Positions 1 to 7,137 are shown, counted from the first letter of the stretch. The stretch is 13,230 nt of DNA from a bacterium (GCA_027037705.1 JALVYZ010000154.1:1-13230); one strand, 5' to 3'. The notes: generated from the sequence alone by a model not told the origin. Numbers and translations are program-made.

Positions 1-384
1 GATGGCTGCTTGAGACCATATTTAACATATTATGGTAGGAAACTCTATGAAGTAATGAAGTATTTAACCATTGCAAATGTTGGAAACTACACAATTTTAT
101 TATGCTTTAACAATAAGAGATTTAATTCTTTACCAAAAGATATGCAGGAATTGTTTATAAAATCTGCTCCAAAATGGGCAGAATGGTCATTTGCAGCAGT
201 GAAAGAGTCAAATAAAAAATCATTAAAAATTTTTAAAGAGCATGGAATGAAAATCAATAAACTTGACGATAAAACACTTGCTGAATTTAAAAAGAGATTA
301 TCATCTGTATATGAGTGGTGGCTAAAACAGGTTCCAGATGGCAAAAAATATATAGATTTTATAGAAAAAAATCATTTATCATAA
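1..384 (+). CDS. dctP: TRAP transporter substrate-binding protein DctP, C-terminal part (gene cut by window start)
   Basis: The frame is open from base 1 and ends with TAA at 382-384, so this is the 3' end of a longer gene; the TTG at 10 is not a real start. The roughly 127 visible residues match the C-terminal lobe of periplasmic DctP-type solute receptors. They show a KLYEVMKYLTIANV stretch, then an NNKRFNSLPKDMQELF segment (family pattern NK..W/F..LP.d.Q), then an amphipathic helix-rich tail ending in YEWWLKQ. DctP proteins bind carboxylates or related organic acids in the periplasm and hand them to the DctQM membrane pair, encoded next on the same strand. The ligand cannot be told from this fragment. 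The family call is firm because dctQ and dctM follow directly. Confidence 0.9.
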   Translation, partial: DGCLRPYLTYYGRKLYEVMKYLTIANVGNYTILLCFNNKRFNSLPKDMQELFIKSAPKWAEWSFAAVKESNKKSLKIFKEHGMKINKLDDKTLAEFKKRLSSVYEWWLKQVPDGKKYIDFIEKNHLS

Positions 385-389
385 TTAAG

Positions 390-416
390 CCGAGCACCTG
401 AAGTTTAGGTGCTCGG
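390..416 (+). other. Intercistronic stem-loop after dctP
   Basis: A perfect 10-bp inverted repeat (CCGAGCACCT / AGGTGCTCGG) with a 7-nt loop starts 5 nt after the dctP stop codon. It is GC-rich in a strongly AT-rich setting, so it should fold stably in RNA. No T-run follows on the plus strand, so it does not look like a classical intrinsic terminator. A 3'-end stabiliser or partial attenuator between dctP and dctQM is the likelier role, as known for binding-protein genes that must outproduce their permease genes. The structure is seen; the function is inferred. Confidence 0.75.
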
Positions 417-420
417 GAAG

Positions 421-571
421 GCAGAAAAGAAGTTAGTTAAAGGTTTGTTGAGGTTAGTTAAGGTTAGTGAATTAAAATTAATAAACTATAAATAACAACA
501 AATTACTATTAATTACAATAAATAACAAAATTAATTTTCGCATTTACTCATTATCGCATTTACGCATTTAC
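421..571 (+). repeat. Mosaic of short tandem blocks, copy A (between dctP and dctQ)
   Basis: This non-coding patch fills most of the 216-nt dctP-dctQ gap. Three blocks follow one another. First, GTTAGTT-like words start at 432, 443, 453 and 463 (about 10.3-nt period). Second, five 10-nt units of the AATAAC/AATTAC type run over 481-530. Third, four 8-nt units of the GCATTTAC type run over 540-571 (the second is TCATTATC). Exact words are shared, as reverse complement, with the patch at 7138-7461: a 19-mer at 447-465, a 16-mer at 511-526 and a 12-mer at 556-567, in the same order. The dctQ ribosome binding site follows directly. I see no gene or promoter here. Confidence 0.8.
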
Positions 572-600
572 TTTATAAAGGGGAAGTAAAAAATTATTAT

Positions 601-1077
601 ATGAATAAAATTGTCAAATTAATTGATAAAATTAATACTTTGGTGGGATATTTTACAGGATTTGTTACATTTTTCCTTCTCCTTTTAGTTTTATGGGGAG
701 TTTTTGCAAGGTATATTCTCAGAAGTCCAAGCCATGTTGCACTTGAAATCAGTGGATATTTAATGGTTCTATTGACCTTTCTTGGTGCTGGCTACATTCA
801 TCTTCAAAAAAAGCATGTTTCTGTAGAAGTTTTAACTTCAAGACTGCCTGAAAAATTTAAAAAAATTCATGAAATTACTGTGAATATAGTGCTTTTACTT
901 TTTTCACTGATTGTTATTTATGAAGGGATAGAATTCACTATCCTGGCTTTTAAAGAAAATTACCGTTCAACAAGTTTATTAAATTTTCCCCTCTGGACAG
1001 TTTTCATAATAATTCCCATTGGAATGTTCTTCTTTTTACTTCAGATAATAAGAAATCTCATTAGAGGAAAAGAGTAA
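601..1077 (+). CDS. dctQ: TRAP transporter small permease subunit DctQ
   Basis: This 158-residue protein has four hydrophobic segments (about residues 14-38, 46-66, 87-107 and 127-150), the size and topology normal for DctQ. The family-typical FARYIL motif after helix 1, an acidic residue at the start of helix 2 and the HVSVEVL stretch are visible. DctQ forms the inner-membrane complex with DctM and helps dock the periplasmic receptor for sodium- or proton-driven uptake. The ATG at 601 is preceded by AAAGGGGAAG (577-586) with a rather long 14-nt spacing; no better in-frame start lies nearby. The stop overlaps the dctM start by one base (TAATG), so translation is probably coupled. Confidence 0.93.
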   Translation: MNKIVKLIDKINTLVGYFTGFVTFFLLLLVLWGVFARYILRSPSHVALEISGYLMVLLTFLGAGYIHLQKKHVSVEVLTSRLPEKFKKIHEITVNIVLLLFSLIVIYEGIEFTILAFKENYRSTSLLNFPLWTVFIIIPIGMFFFLLQIIRNLIRGKE

Positions 1078-2378
1078 TGGATTTTGTTATTGCTATTGTA
1101 ATTCTTGCTCTTTTAATCATTCTTTTGCTTTATGGAATTCCGGTTTTTGCATCTCTTGGTATTTCAAGTATTGTAGGAATAATACTTTTAAATGGATTTT
1201 CAGGGCTGTCAGTTATTCCGGAGCTTTATTATGAAAAGATGGATAATTTTGTTTTAATTGCAATTCCTTTATTCATTCTCATGGGAGAAATACTTTTTCA
1301 TACTGGAATTGGAAGTGACCTATACAAAATGGCAAGCAGGTGGACAAATAAAATTCCAGGTGGGCTTGCAATGGGCACTGTAATTGCAAGTACTGTGCTT
1401 GGTGCAATGTGTGGCGTAAGTGTTGCAGGAGCTGCAACAATAGGAGCTTTTGCTGTTCCTGAAATGATAAAAAGAGGATATGATAAATCTCTTGCAACAG
1501 GTTCTGTTGCTGCATCAGGAGCTCTTGCTCTTCTAATTCCTCCAAGTATAGGATTTATCCTCTATGGAGCAGTAGCTGATGAATCTGTTGGAAGACTGTT
1601 TATTGCTGGGATAGTGCCAGGAATTATACTTGCATTATGCATGATGATTTATATTTTTATTGTAGCAATGTTAAATCCAGAAAAAGCTCCTATTCCTGAA
1701 GAGAAAATTACCTGGAAAATGAGATTTGAGACACTATTAAGATGCTGGCCTGCCCTTTTTCTTATATTTTTGGTTCTTGGTAGTATATATTTTGGAATTG
1801 CTACACCAACAGAATCTGCAGCAATTGGCGCTGCTGGAGCTTTTTTTCTTGCAATTTTTATCTATAAAAGCATGAATCTTCAGGTATTTCTTGATATTAT
1901 TCTCTCAACAATGAAAACTACTGGAATGATTCTTTTTATCTTTATAAATGCAATGTTATTTGGATACATTTTAACAAGACTTCAGATACCTCAACAGCTT
2001 GCAATGATTGTTGCTGATGCTCACATGCCTAAATGGGCTGTTTTAACTTCTGTGGTTGCATTATTAATCTTTTTAGGAATGTTTCTTGACGGAGCTTCTG
2101 TTATATTAATATCAACTCCAATTCTTTTACCTGTTATAAGTGTAATTGGATTTGACAAACTATGGTTTGGGGTAATGTTAATGATTACAATTGAAATGGC
2201 TGTTATAACGCCACCAGTGGGGTTAAATCTCTATGTAATAAAAAGCATAGCACCTGATGAAGTTTCTCTTCAAGATATTATCATGGGAGCACTTCCTTTT
2301 GTGGTTGTTGAGATACTGGTTTTAATATTTTTTATAATTTTCCCAGAGGTGGTTTTATGGCTACCAAACAAAATGTAA
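1077..2378 (+). CDS. dctM: TRAP transporter large permease subunit DctM
   Basis: The protein has 433 residues, the usual DctM length, and is almost entirely hydrophobic with a dozen or so membrane segments. Family motifs are plain: IPLFILMGEI near residue 64, MCGVSVAGAATIGAFAVPEM around 110-130 followed by a LIPPS motif, the TPTESAAIGA segment in the middle, and the C-terminal AVITPPVGLNLYV. DctM is the ion-coupled transport subunit that carries the substrate across the inner membrane. Its start overlaps dctQ by one base, and its last 22 nt overlap the start of the next gene, whose ribosome binding site (AGAGGTGG, 2345-2352) lies inside dctM. The substrate is unknown. Confidence 0.95.
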   Translation: MDFVIAIVILALLIILLLYGIPVFASLGISSIVGIILLNGFSGLSVIPELYYEKMDNFVLIAIPLFILMGEILFHTGIGSDLYKMASRWTNKIPGGLAMGTVIASTVLGAMCGVSVAGAATIGAFAVPEMIKRGYDKSLATGSVAASGALALLIPPSIGFILYGAVADESVGRLFIAGIVPGIILALCMMIYIFIVAMLNPEKAPIPEEKITWKMRFETLLRCWPALFLIFLVLGSIYFGIATPTESAAIGAAGAFFLAIFIYKSMNLQVFLDIILSTMKTTGMILFIFINAMLFGYILTRLQIPQQLAMIVADAHMPKWAVLTSVVALLIFLGMFLDGASVILISTPILLPVISVIGFDKLWFGVMLMITIEMAVITPPVGLNLYVIKSIAPDEVSLQDIIMGALPFVVVEILVLIFFIIFPEVVLWLPNKM

Positions 2379-2860
2379 AGCTTTTTATAACAATTTTGGC
2401 AATTCTTTTTGCAATAAATCTCTATTCTCAAAATATAAATGATGAAAATGTATTTTTATATTTTAAGGAGGAATTATCATCCATTAAGAAAAGCTATGGC
2501 ATAACTGTTCTTAAATCAACTTATGCTAAATTGCGCACACCTTTTGGAAAGAAAAAATTTAAATTAAAAAACTATGAAATAAAAGAACTTGGAAACCACA
2601 TATATAAATTAACCTTAAATTTTTATAAGAGAAAAAAAATTTTCAGATTTCGAGAAAACAGAGCTATTTATTTTTTTTACAATGATAGTAAAATAGTATT
2701 TTTAACAAAAAAAGGGAAATTCAGATTTGGCATATTAAATCCTTCCATATATGACATTATTAAAATGCCAAATGGATATAAGATAGTAAAAAAAAGGTTA
2801 AAATATTATTTTAAAATTCCTGTACAAAATGGAAAAGTTTATTTATACATGGAATTATGA
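2357..2860 (+). CDS. Exported protein of unknown function
   Basis: I do not recognise this 167-residue protein. It starts with a good Sec signal peptide: a KQNVK basic end, a hydrophobic core of about 14 residues (LFITILAILFAINL), and a likely cleavage near YSQ around residue 25. There is no lipobox cysteine. The mature part is very basic and aromatic (many Lys, Phe, Tyr), looks rich in beta-strand, and has the repeated flavour of small periplasmic or outer-membrane-associated proteins. A LolA-like fold is conceivable but not supported by a motif. The start at 2357 is backed by AGAGGTGG just upstream and overlaps dctM by 22 nt; the stop overlaps the activase start (ATGA). It is therefore a tightly coupled member of the TRAP operon. 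Confidence 0.8.
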   Translation: MATKQNVKLFITILAILFAINLYSQNINDENVFLYFKEELSSIKKSYGITVLKSTYAKLRTPFGKKKFKLKNYEIKELGNHIYKLTLNFYKRKKIFRFRENRAIYFFYNDSKIVFLTKKGKFRFGILNPSIYDIIKMPNGYKIVKKRLKYYFKIPVQNGKVYLYMEL

Positions 2861-3630
2861 TTTTAACAGGTATAGACCTTGGGAGCAGATTTGTAAAAAT
2901 AATCTGCTTTGATTTAGTTAAAAAAAAATTTGTAAAAAAAGAAATTATTGATACAGTTGAATTTTATAAAAATTATGCAAAAGTTAAAAATAACAAACTT
3001 AGCGTTGATTTTAATAAATTAAATATACCATCCACAAATATTTGCTCCACTGGTTATGGTAGAAATAATATTAATTTAAAAAGAGCAAAAGTTATAAATG
3101 AAATAAAAGCCCATTATCTTGGAGTGTTATTTCAGTTTAAAAATTTTAAAAATTTTACTATCTTAGATGTTGGCGGCCAAGACACCAAAGTAATAAAAGT
3201 AAAAGATGGATATATTGATGATTTTATAATGAATGATAAATGTGCTGCAAGCACAGGAAGATTCTTAGAAAACATGGCAAATGTACTTGGAGTAACCTTA
3301 AATTATCTTTATAATCAAATAAAATCTCCTGTTAATTTAAATTCTACATGCGCTATCTTTGGAGAAAGTGAAGTAATAGGAAAAATTGCAGAAGGGAAAA
3401 AAATTTCATCAATTTGTGCAGGTATAAATTTAAGTCTGGCAAAAAGAATTGCTCCACTATTAAACAAACTTTATTCTGAAACTCTAATTTTAACTGGTGG
3501 AGTATCAGAAAATAGAGGAATAATACATTTTTTAAATAAATTAATCCCTTTTAAAAAAATATTAAAACCTCAAGAACCTCAATTTAATGGAGCAATTGGG
3601 TGTATTAATTCTTTAATAATAGAAAAATGA
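2857..3630 (+). CDS. BadF/BadG/BcrA/HgdC-family ATPase, 2-hydroxyacyl-CoA dehydratase-type activator
   Basis: The 257 residues match single-domain activases of the ASKHA fold. Visible are the phosphate-1 motif TGIDLGSRFVK (4-14), TGYGR (65-69), the DVGGQDTK motif (104-111), and the adenosine motif LTGGVSENRG (212-221). Cys129 in NDKCAASTGRFLE and Cys165 in STCAIFGESEV correspond to the two cysteines that hold the [4Fe-4S] cluster at the homodimer interface in HgdC. These proteins drive ATP-dependent one-electron transfer into (R)-2-hydroxyacyl-CoA dehydratases or benzoyl-CoA reductases. No dehydratase or reductase subunit is encoded here, so the client is unknown. Both ends overlap neighbours by ATGA (2857-2860 and 3627-3630). 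Oxygen-sensitive chemistry of this type points to an anaerobe. Confidence 0.9.
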   Translation: MILTGIDLGSRFVKIICFDLVKKKFVKKEIIDTVEFYKNYAKVKNNKLSVDFNKLNIPSTNICSTGYGRNNINLKRAKVINEIKAHYLGVLFQFKNFKNFTILDVGGQDTKVIKVKDGYIDDFIMNDKCAASTGRFLENMANVLGVTLNYLYNQIKSPVNLNSTCAIFGESEVIGKIAEGKKISSICAGINLSLAKRIAPLLNKLYSETLILTGGVSENRGIIHFLNKLIPFKKILKPQEPQFNGAIGCINSLIIEK

Positions 3631-4526
3631 TATTTGTAAATGTTATTTTACCAGTTTTTTTAATGATTGGAGTTGGCTTTTTATTTGAAAAAGTAAAAAA
3701 GCCTGACTTTAAATCTATATCTGATTTAACATTATATTTTCTATCACCTTGTTTAATCTTTGAAGCATTATTAAGAAGTAAAGAAAGCATTTCACAATTT
3801 GTCCCAAAAGCTATTATTTTTATGGTAATCTTAACATTAAGCTTATGGATTTTATCAATCTTTTTTTCAAGATTGTTAAACCTAAATTCATTCGAAGAAA
3901 GTGCTTTTTCATTGTCTACAATAATGATGAATTGTGGAAATTTTGGAATTCCTTTAATACTTTTTGCTTTTGGAGATAAAGCATTAGCTTATGCAGTTGT
4001 TGTATTAATAACTTTTACTTTTCCATTAGGTACACTTGCTATTTTTATTGCATCAAAAGGAAAATCATCTGTTATTGGATCATTATTAGAAATTACAAAA
4101 ATGCCATTATTTTACTCAATTGTTTTTGCAGTAATATTCAAATACTTCAACATACCTGTTCCTAAACTTATTATGAAACCTTTAACTCTAATGGGGGAAG
4201 CTGCTATTCCAACCCTTTTAATTGTGTTGGGAATGCAACTTGCGAGAACAGATTTAAAAACGAATTTCAAACCTATTACAGGAAGTATCTTTTTAAGACT
4301 TTTTATCTCTCCCATAATTGCAATAATTTTATGTAAACTCCTGAGAATAACTGGACTTCCTGCAAAAGTTTTAATTATTCAAACAAGCACTCCAAGTGCT
4401 ATAATTCCATTATTATATGCAATAAATTACGATACAAGACCTGATATTGTTGCTGGGACAATATTTTTCTCAACTATTTTAAGTGCCCTCACTTTAACAA
4501 TATTAATTTATTTTTTAGGAGTTTAA
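3627..4526 (+). CDS. AEC family (auxin efflux carrier/MdcF-like) permease
   Basis: This is a 299-residue integral membrane protein with about ten hydrophobic segments, close to the usual size for bacterial AEC permeases. Family signatures include the SPCLIFEALL stretch near residue 40, MNCGNFGIPL at about 101-110, an IPTLLIVLGMQLA segment near 194-206, and the PDIVAGTIFFSTILS C-terminal helix. Known bacterial members move small carboxylates such as malonate or malate, which would suit an operon led by a TRAP system; the substrate here cannot be read from sequence. It is coupled by ATGA to the activase gene and is the last gene of the operon. Its final 12 nt overlap the 3' end of the convergent histidine kinase gene, and no terminator is visible. 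Confidence 0.88.
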   Translation: MIFVNVILPVFLMIGVGFLFEKVKKPDFKSISDLTLYFLSPCLIFEALLRSKESISQFVPKAIIFMVILTLSLWILSIFFSRLLNLNSFEESAFSLSTIMMNCGNFGIPLILFAFGDKALAYAVVVLITFTFPLGTLAIFIASKGKSSVIGSLLEITKMPLFYSIVFAVIFKYFNIPVPKLIMKPLTLMGEAAIPTLLIVLGMQLARTDLKTNFKPITGSIFLRLFISPIIAIILCKLLRITGLPAKVLIIQTSTPSAIIPLLYAINYDTRPDIVAGTIFFSTILSALTLTILIYFLGV

Positions 4527-5885
4527 TGGAAGTGTTATTTTAAATATAGTATATTCATAATCCTCTACAAACTCAATTTTCCCTTTATGTGCTTCAATAA
4601 TTCTTTTAACAATTATAAGCCCAAGTCCTGATCCATGATCTTTTTCTGTGTAGAAAGGTGTAAAAAGTTTATCTGGATTTTTTATCCCTTTTCCATTATC
4701 TTTAACATAAATGTTAATTTCATTTTCTTTTTCTTCACATAATATTATAATTTTTTTATCATTTTTTTTATCTTTTAATGCATCAATTGAATTATTAATT
4801 AAGTTAAAGAAAACCTGTTTTAACTTAGTTTCATCACCTTTTACTCTTAAATCTTTACAATTGATTTCTAAATTTATTTTTTCTCTCTCAAGATTCTCTC
4901 TATAAGAATTTTTAATCTCTTTAAAAAAATCTTTTAAATTTATTTCATTAAAATTTAAATCAACAGTTTTTCCAAGTTGTAAAAAATCATTTGTAATTTC
5001 AGTAAGTCTCTTAATTTCATTTTCTATTTCAGCTATTTCTTTTGAGTTTGTATATTTTCTTTTTAAAATTTCTAATTTAAGTTTAATAGAATTTAAAGGA
5101 TTTTTAATTTCATGAGTAATTTCACCTGAAAATTTTCCAAGCATTGAAAGTTGTTGAGCTTTCATAAGCTCAGTTTTAATTTCTATTAAATTAGTAATGT
5201 CTTTAATTATACATACAAAATTTTGAGGTAAGATAATATGTTGTATTTCATAGGTTTTATTATTTATACGAATTGTAATAGTTTTATTCTGCTGAAAACA
5301 AAACATACATGGTTTATCTTTATTAAATGCTAATTCATAACATTTATAAATATTTTTAGCTTCTTTATTAGAAAAAATTAAATTAAAATTTTTATCAACA
5401 ATCATAACAGTACTATTTAAATTATTTAAAATTGCTTCAAAATAAATTTTACTTTTTTCAACTAAATTCTGAAAAGAAATTTTTTCAAAAAAATTAAACA
5501 AAATATTTCCAGCTAATTTATAAACTTCAGAGGAAAATCTTTTATCAACAATTATTAAATTTTTTAAAGATTTGTTTATAATAACTGGATAAACAACATA
5601 TTTAAATTTTTTCTCATCTGTTTTTAAATTTTTAAAAAAATCTTTTAAATTTTCTATAAAAGCGAAATTATGTATTGAAAAAAAAGTTTCAATTTGAGTA
5701 AAATTTATATCGACTTGTTCTACTTTTATATCTTTATACCTTTTTCTAAATCTTAATTTTGCATTTGTTAAAGCAAAATCAATAAAAATAACTTCATCCC
5801 ATAAAGCCTCAAATGTTAAAAAAAGACCATCAATTGAATCAACAGATGAAATTCTATTTAAGAAAATAAATTCATTTTTGTCCAA
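4515..5885 (-). CDS. Soluble PAS-domain sensor histidine kinase
   Basis: This 456-residue kinase lacks membrane segments, so it should sense an intracellular signal. Residues 1-135 form an unassigned, possibly GAF-like sensor part; about 140-235 is a PAS domain. The HisKA H-box is GEITHEIKNPLNS with phospho-acceptor His258. The ATPase part has the N-box NLINNSIDAL (361-370), G1 VKDNGKGI (394-401), F-box LFTPFYTEKD and G2 GSGLGLIIV (418-426). The PAS carries three cysteines spaced C182-x10-C193-x2-C196, a pattern recurrent in anaerobe PAS proteins that might bind a metal or FeS centre. The start is TTG at 5885, supported by AAAAGGAG 7 nt upstream, and overlaps plsY by 14 nt. No response regulator is encoded nearby; NtrB-like features suggest a sigma-54-type partner elsewhere. 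Confidence 0.92.
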   Translation of the reverse strand: MDKNEFIFLNRISSVDSIDGLFLTFEALWDEVIFIDFALTNAKLRFRKRYKDIKVEQVDINFTQIETFFSIHNFAFIENLKDFFKNLKTDEKKFKYVVYPVIINKSLKNLIIVDKRFSSEVYKLAGNILFNFFEKISFQNLVEKSKIYFEAILNNLNSTVMIVDKNFNLIFSNKEAKNIYKCYELAFNKDKPCMFCFQQNKTITIRINNKTYEIQHIILPQNFVCIIKDITNLIEIKTELMKAQQLSMLGKFSGEITHEIKNPLNSIKLKLEILKRKYTNSKEIAEIENEIKRLTEITNDFLQLGKTVDLNFNEINLKDFFKEIKNSYRENLEREKINLEINCKDLRVKGDETKLKQVFFNLINNSIDALKDKKNDKKIIILCEEKENEINIYVKDNGKGIKNPDKLFTPFYTEKDHGSGLGLIIVKRIIEAHKGKIEFVEDYEYTIFKITLPLNS

Positions 5886-6477
5886 ATTTAAACTCCTTTT
5901 TCTCTATTAGTCTCTGAATATTAGCTTTATGCTTGTAAATTATTAAAATTGAAATTGTTCCTGCAAAATACACCAATGAATCAGGATAGTTATAAAATTT
6001 AAAAATTATTAAAACCTTTATAATTGCTGGAAGTAAAAAAGATGAAATCATAGAAGCTAATGATACATACCTCCAGATATATGCAACTATAAAGAAAATT
6101 ATTGCAGCAATTAAAACTGCAATTGGTGTCAATACTAAAAATATTCCAATTGCAGTTGCAACACCTTTACCACCTTTAAATTTTAAAAATACTGGGAATA
6201 AATGTCCTAAAAAAGCTGCAAGACCAGTAAATAAAACTATTTGAAAGTCTAATCCCCATTTTTTTGCAAAATAAACTGGCAAAAATCCTTTTAAAATATC
6301 TAAAATTAAAGTTATAATACCTGGAATTTTACCTGCAGTTCTATAAACATTTGTAGCTCCAATATTTCCACTGCCAGACTTTGTTGGGTCTATTTTACAA
6401 AAAATTTTTGCAATTATTACACCATTGGGAATAGAACCAATAAGATAGGCAACTAAAATAATTAAAAGTGCTTTCAT
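5872..6477 (-). CDS. plsY: Acyl-phosphate:glycerol-3-phosphate acyltransferase PlsY
   Basis: The 201-residue polytopic protein carries the three PlsY signatures: GSIPNGVIIAKI near the N-terminus, KSGSGNIGATNVYR (about 33-46) and GHLFPVFLKFKGGKGVAT (about 91-108). PlsY transfers the acyl group of acyl-phosphate to glycerol-3-phosphate at the inner membrane, the first step of phosphatidic acid synthesis. Length and motifs are normal, so it should be active. The ATG at 6477 has only a weak ribosome binding site (AAAAGATT). A possible promoter, TTGAAA (6508-6513) and TATAAA (6487-6492) with a short 15-nt spacer, lies just upstream and is only tentative. The histidine kinase gene overlaps its 3' end, so the two are surely cotranscribed. 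Confidence 0.95.
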   Translation of the reverse strand: MKALLIILVAYLIGSIPNGVIIAKIFCKIDPTKSGSGNIGATNVYRTAGKIPGIITLILDILKGFLPVYFAKKWGLDFQIVLFTGLAAFLGHLFPVFLKFKGGKGVATAIGIFLVLTPIAVLIAAIIFFIVAYIWRYVSLASMISSFLLPAIIKVLIIFKFYNYPDSLVYFAGTISILIIYKHKANIQRLIEKKEFKFGQK

Positions 6478-6536
6478 TAATAATCTTTTATATTAATATC
6501 ATATATTTTTCAATAAAAAAGTAGTTTAATGATAAC

Positions 6537-6568
6537 ACAAAAAAGGCACCTAAAAAGGTGCCCTTTTT
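6537..6568 (-). terminator. Intrinsic terminator of the PHA operon
   Basis: GGCACC and GGTGCC (6545-6550 and 6557-6562) form a 6-bp GC stem around a 6-nt loop. On the minus strand the stem is followed by a run of six T, directly after the stop codon of the last phasin-like gene. A-rich and T-rich flanks on both sides could let it work in both directions, but no plus-strand gene ends here. Confidence 0.88.
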
Positions 6569-6842
6569 ACTTTGTTTTATCTTGTGGCATTGACTTTTTA
6601 TAAACATCTTTCATATAGTCAATACCTTTAATAACCATTTCTTTATAGTTTTCAAAAGCTAACTCTGAATTTTTAGCCCAGTCCTTATATATATTCAATA
6701 AGTGAGTCCTGTATGCTTCAGGTTGAGTTTGTAAGAAAAACTCTATCATTCTTTGTTGTTGAGACTGCAATAGATTTAAATTTTCAAACATTAAAAGATA
6801 AAAATTTTTTAAAGAATCAAAAAAATTTTCATTAATTGTCAT
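6567..6842 (-). CDS. Small phasin-like protein 2
   Basis: This 91-residue, almost fully helical, amphipathic protein is paralogous to the product of the gene just upstream. Both share an F..LKN.Y...F.N..L...QQ...E.FL core, then Y..W....... F..YK..V.KG.D.M. Such small helical proteins encoded beside PhaC/PhaE generally coat PHA granules as phasins; that role is inferred from size, helix pattern and position, not from a catalytic motif. The ATG at 6842 follows a strong GGAGGGGG, and only 14 nt separate it from the previous stop. It is the last gene before the terminator. A cytosolic chaperone-like function would be the alternative. Confidence 0.75.
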   Translation of the reverse strand: MTINENFFDSLKNFYLLMFENLNLLQSQQQRMIEFFLQTQPEAYRTHLLNIYKDWAKNSELAFENYKEMVIKGIDYMKDVYKKSMPQDKTK

Positions 6843-6856
6843 TTTTCCCCCTCCTT

Positions 6857-7114
6857 CTATTTTTTAGCTTTGTTAACAGCTTCAATCATAAAATCAAGTC
6901 CCTTAAATACAATTCCTTTAAAATCATCAAGAGCTTTTTGGGTAGAATTTAACCATTCTTCATAAAGTTTTGCAACTTCTTCATTGTTTGGTAATGGTGC
7001 TTGCTTCAAAAACATTTCTACTAATTTCTTTTGCTGTTCAGTAATAAGCTTAAAATTATCAAAAGCTAACTCATATACATTTTTTAAGTTTTCAAAAATT
7101 TTTTCATTTACCAT
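6857..7114 (-). CDS. Small phasin-like protein 1
   Basis: The product is 85 residues from the ATG at 7114. An in-frame GTG at 7123 would add three residues, but that GTG is itself part of the ribosome binding site AGGAGGTGA (7120-7128), so ATG is the better start. The sequence is helical and amphipathic (FENLKNVYELAFDNFKLITE, later WLNSTQKALDDFKGIVFKGL) and clearly homologous to the following gene, implying a tandem duplication. By position behind phaC it is probably a granule-associated phasin, shorter than the commonly described phasins. It is separated from phaC by a roughly 350-nt repeat patch, so its expression may be partly uncoupled from the synthase. Confidence 0.75.
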   Translation of the reverse strand: MVNEKIFENLKNVYELAFDNFKLITEQQKKLVEMFLKQAPLPNNEEVAKLYEEWLNSTQKALDDFKGIVFKGLDFMIEAVNKAKK

Positions 7115-7137
7115 GGCTTTCACCTCCTATTTTTTTT

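Noticed and set aside
87-344. Minus-strand open frame opposite dctP
   Set aside because: No recognisable domain, and the plus strand encodes a clear DctP C-terminus.
390-416. Rho-independent terminator of dctP
   Set aside because: The perfect stem is not followed by a T-run on the plus strand, and dctQM must be read through, so it is listed as a stem-loop only.
421-571. Insertion sequence remnant or MITE
   Set aside because: No terminal inverted repeats, target duplication or transposase fragment; internal structure is tandem blocks instead.
1279-1545. Minus-strand open frame rich in Gln and Leu inside dctM
   Set aside because: It is the mirror of a well-conserved membrane protein gene, with low-complexity composition and no ribosome binding site.
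7115-7123. GTG start giving an 88-residue phasin 1
   Set aside because: The GTG is part of the ribosome binding site AGGAGGTGA; the ATG at 7114 is 8 nt downstream of GGAGG, ideal spacing.
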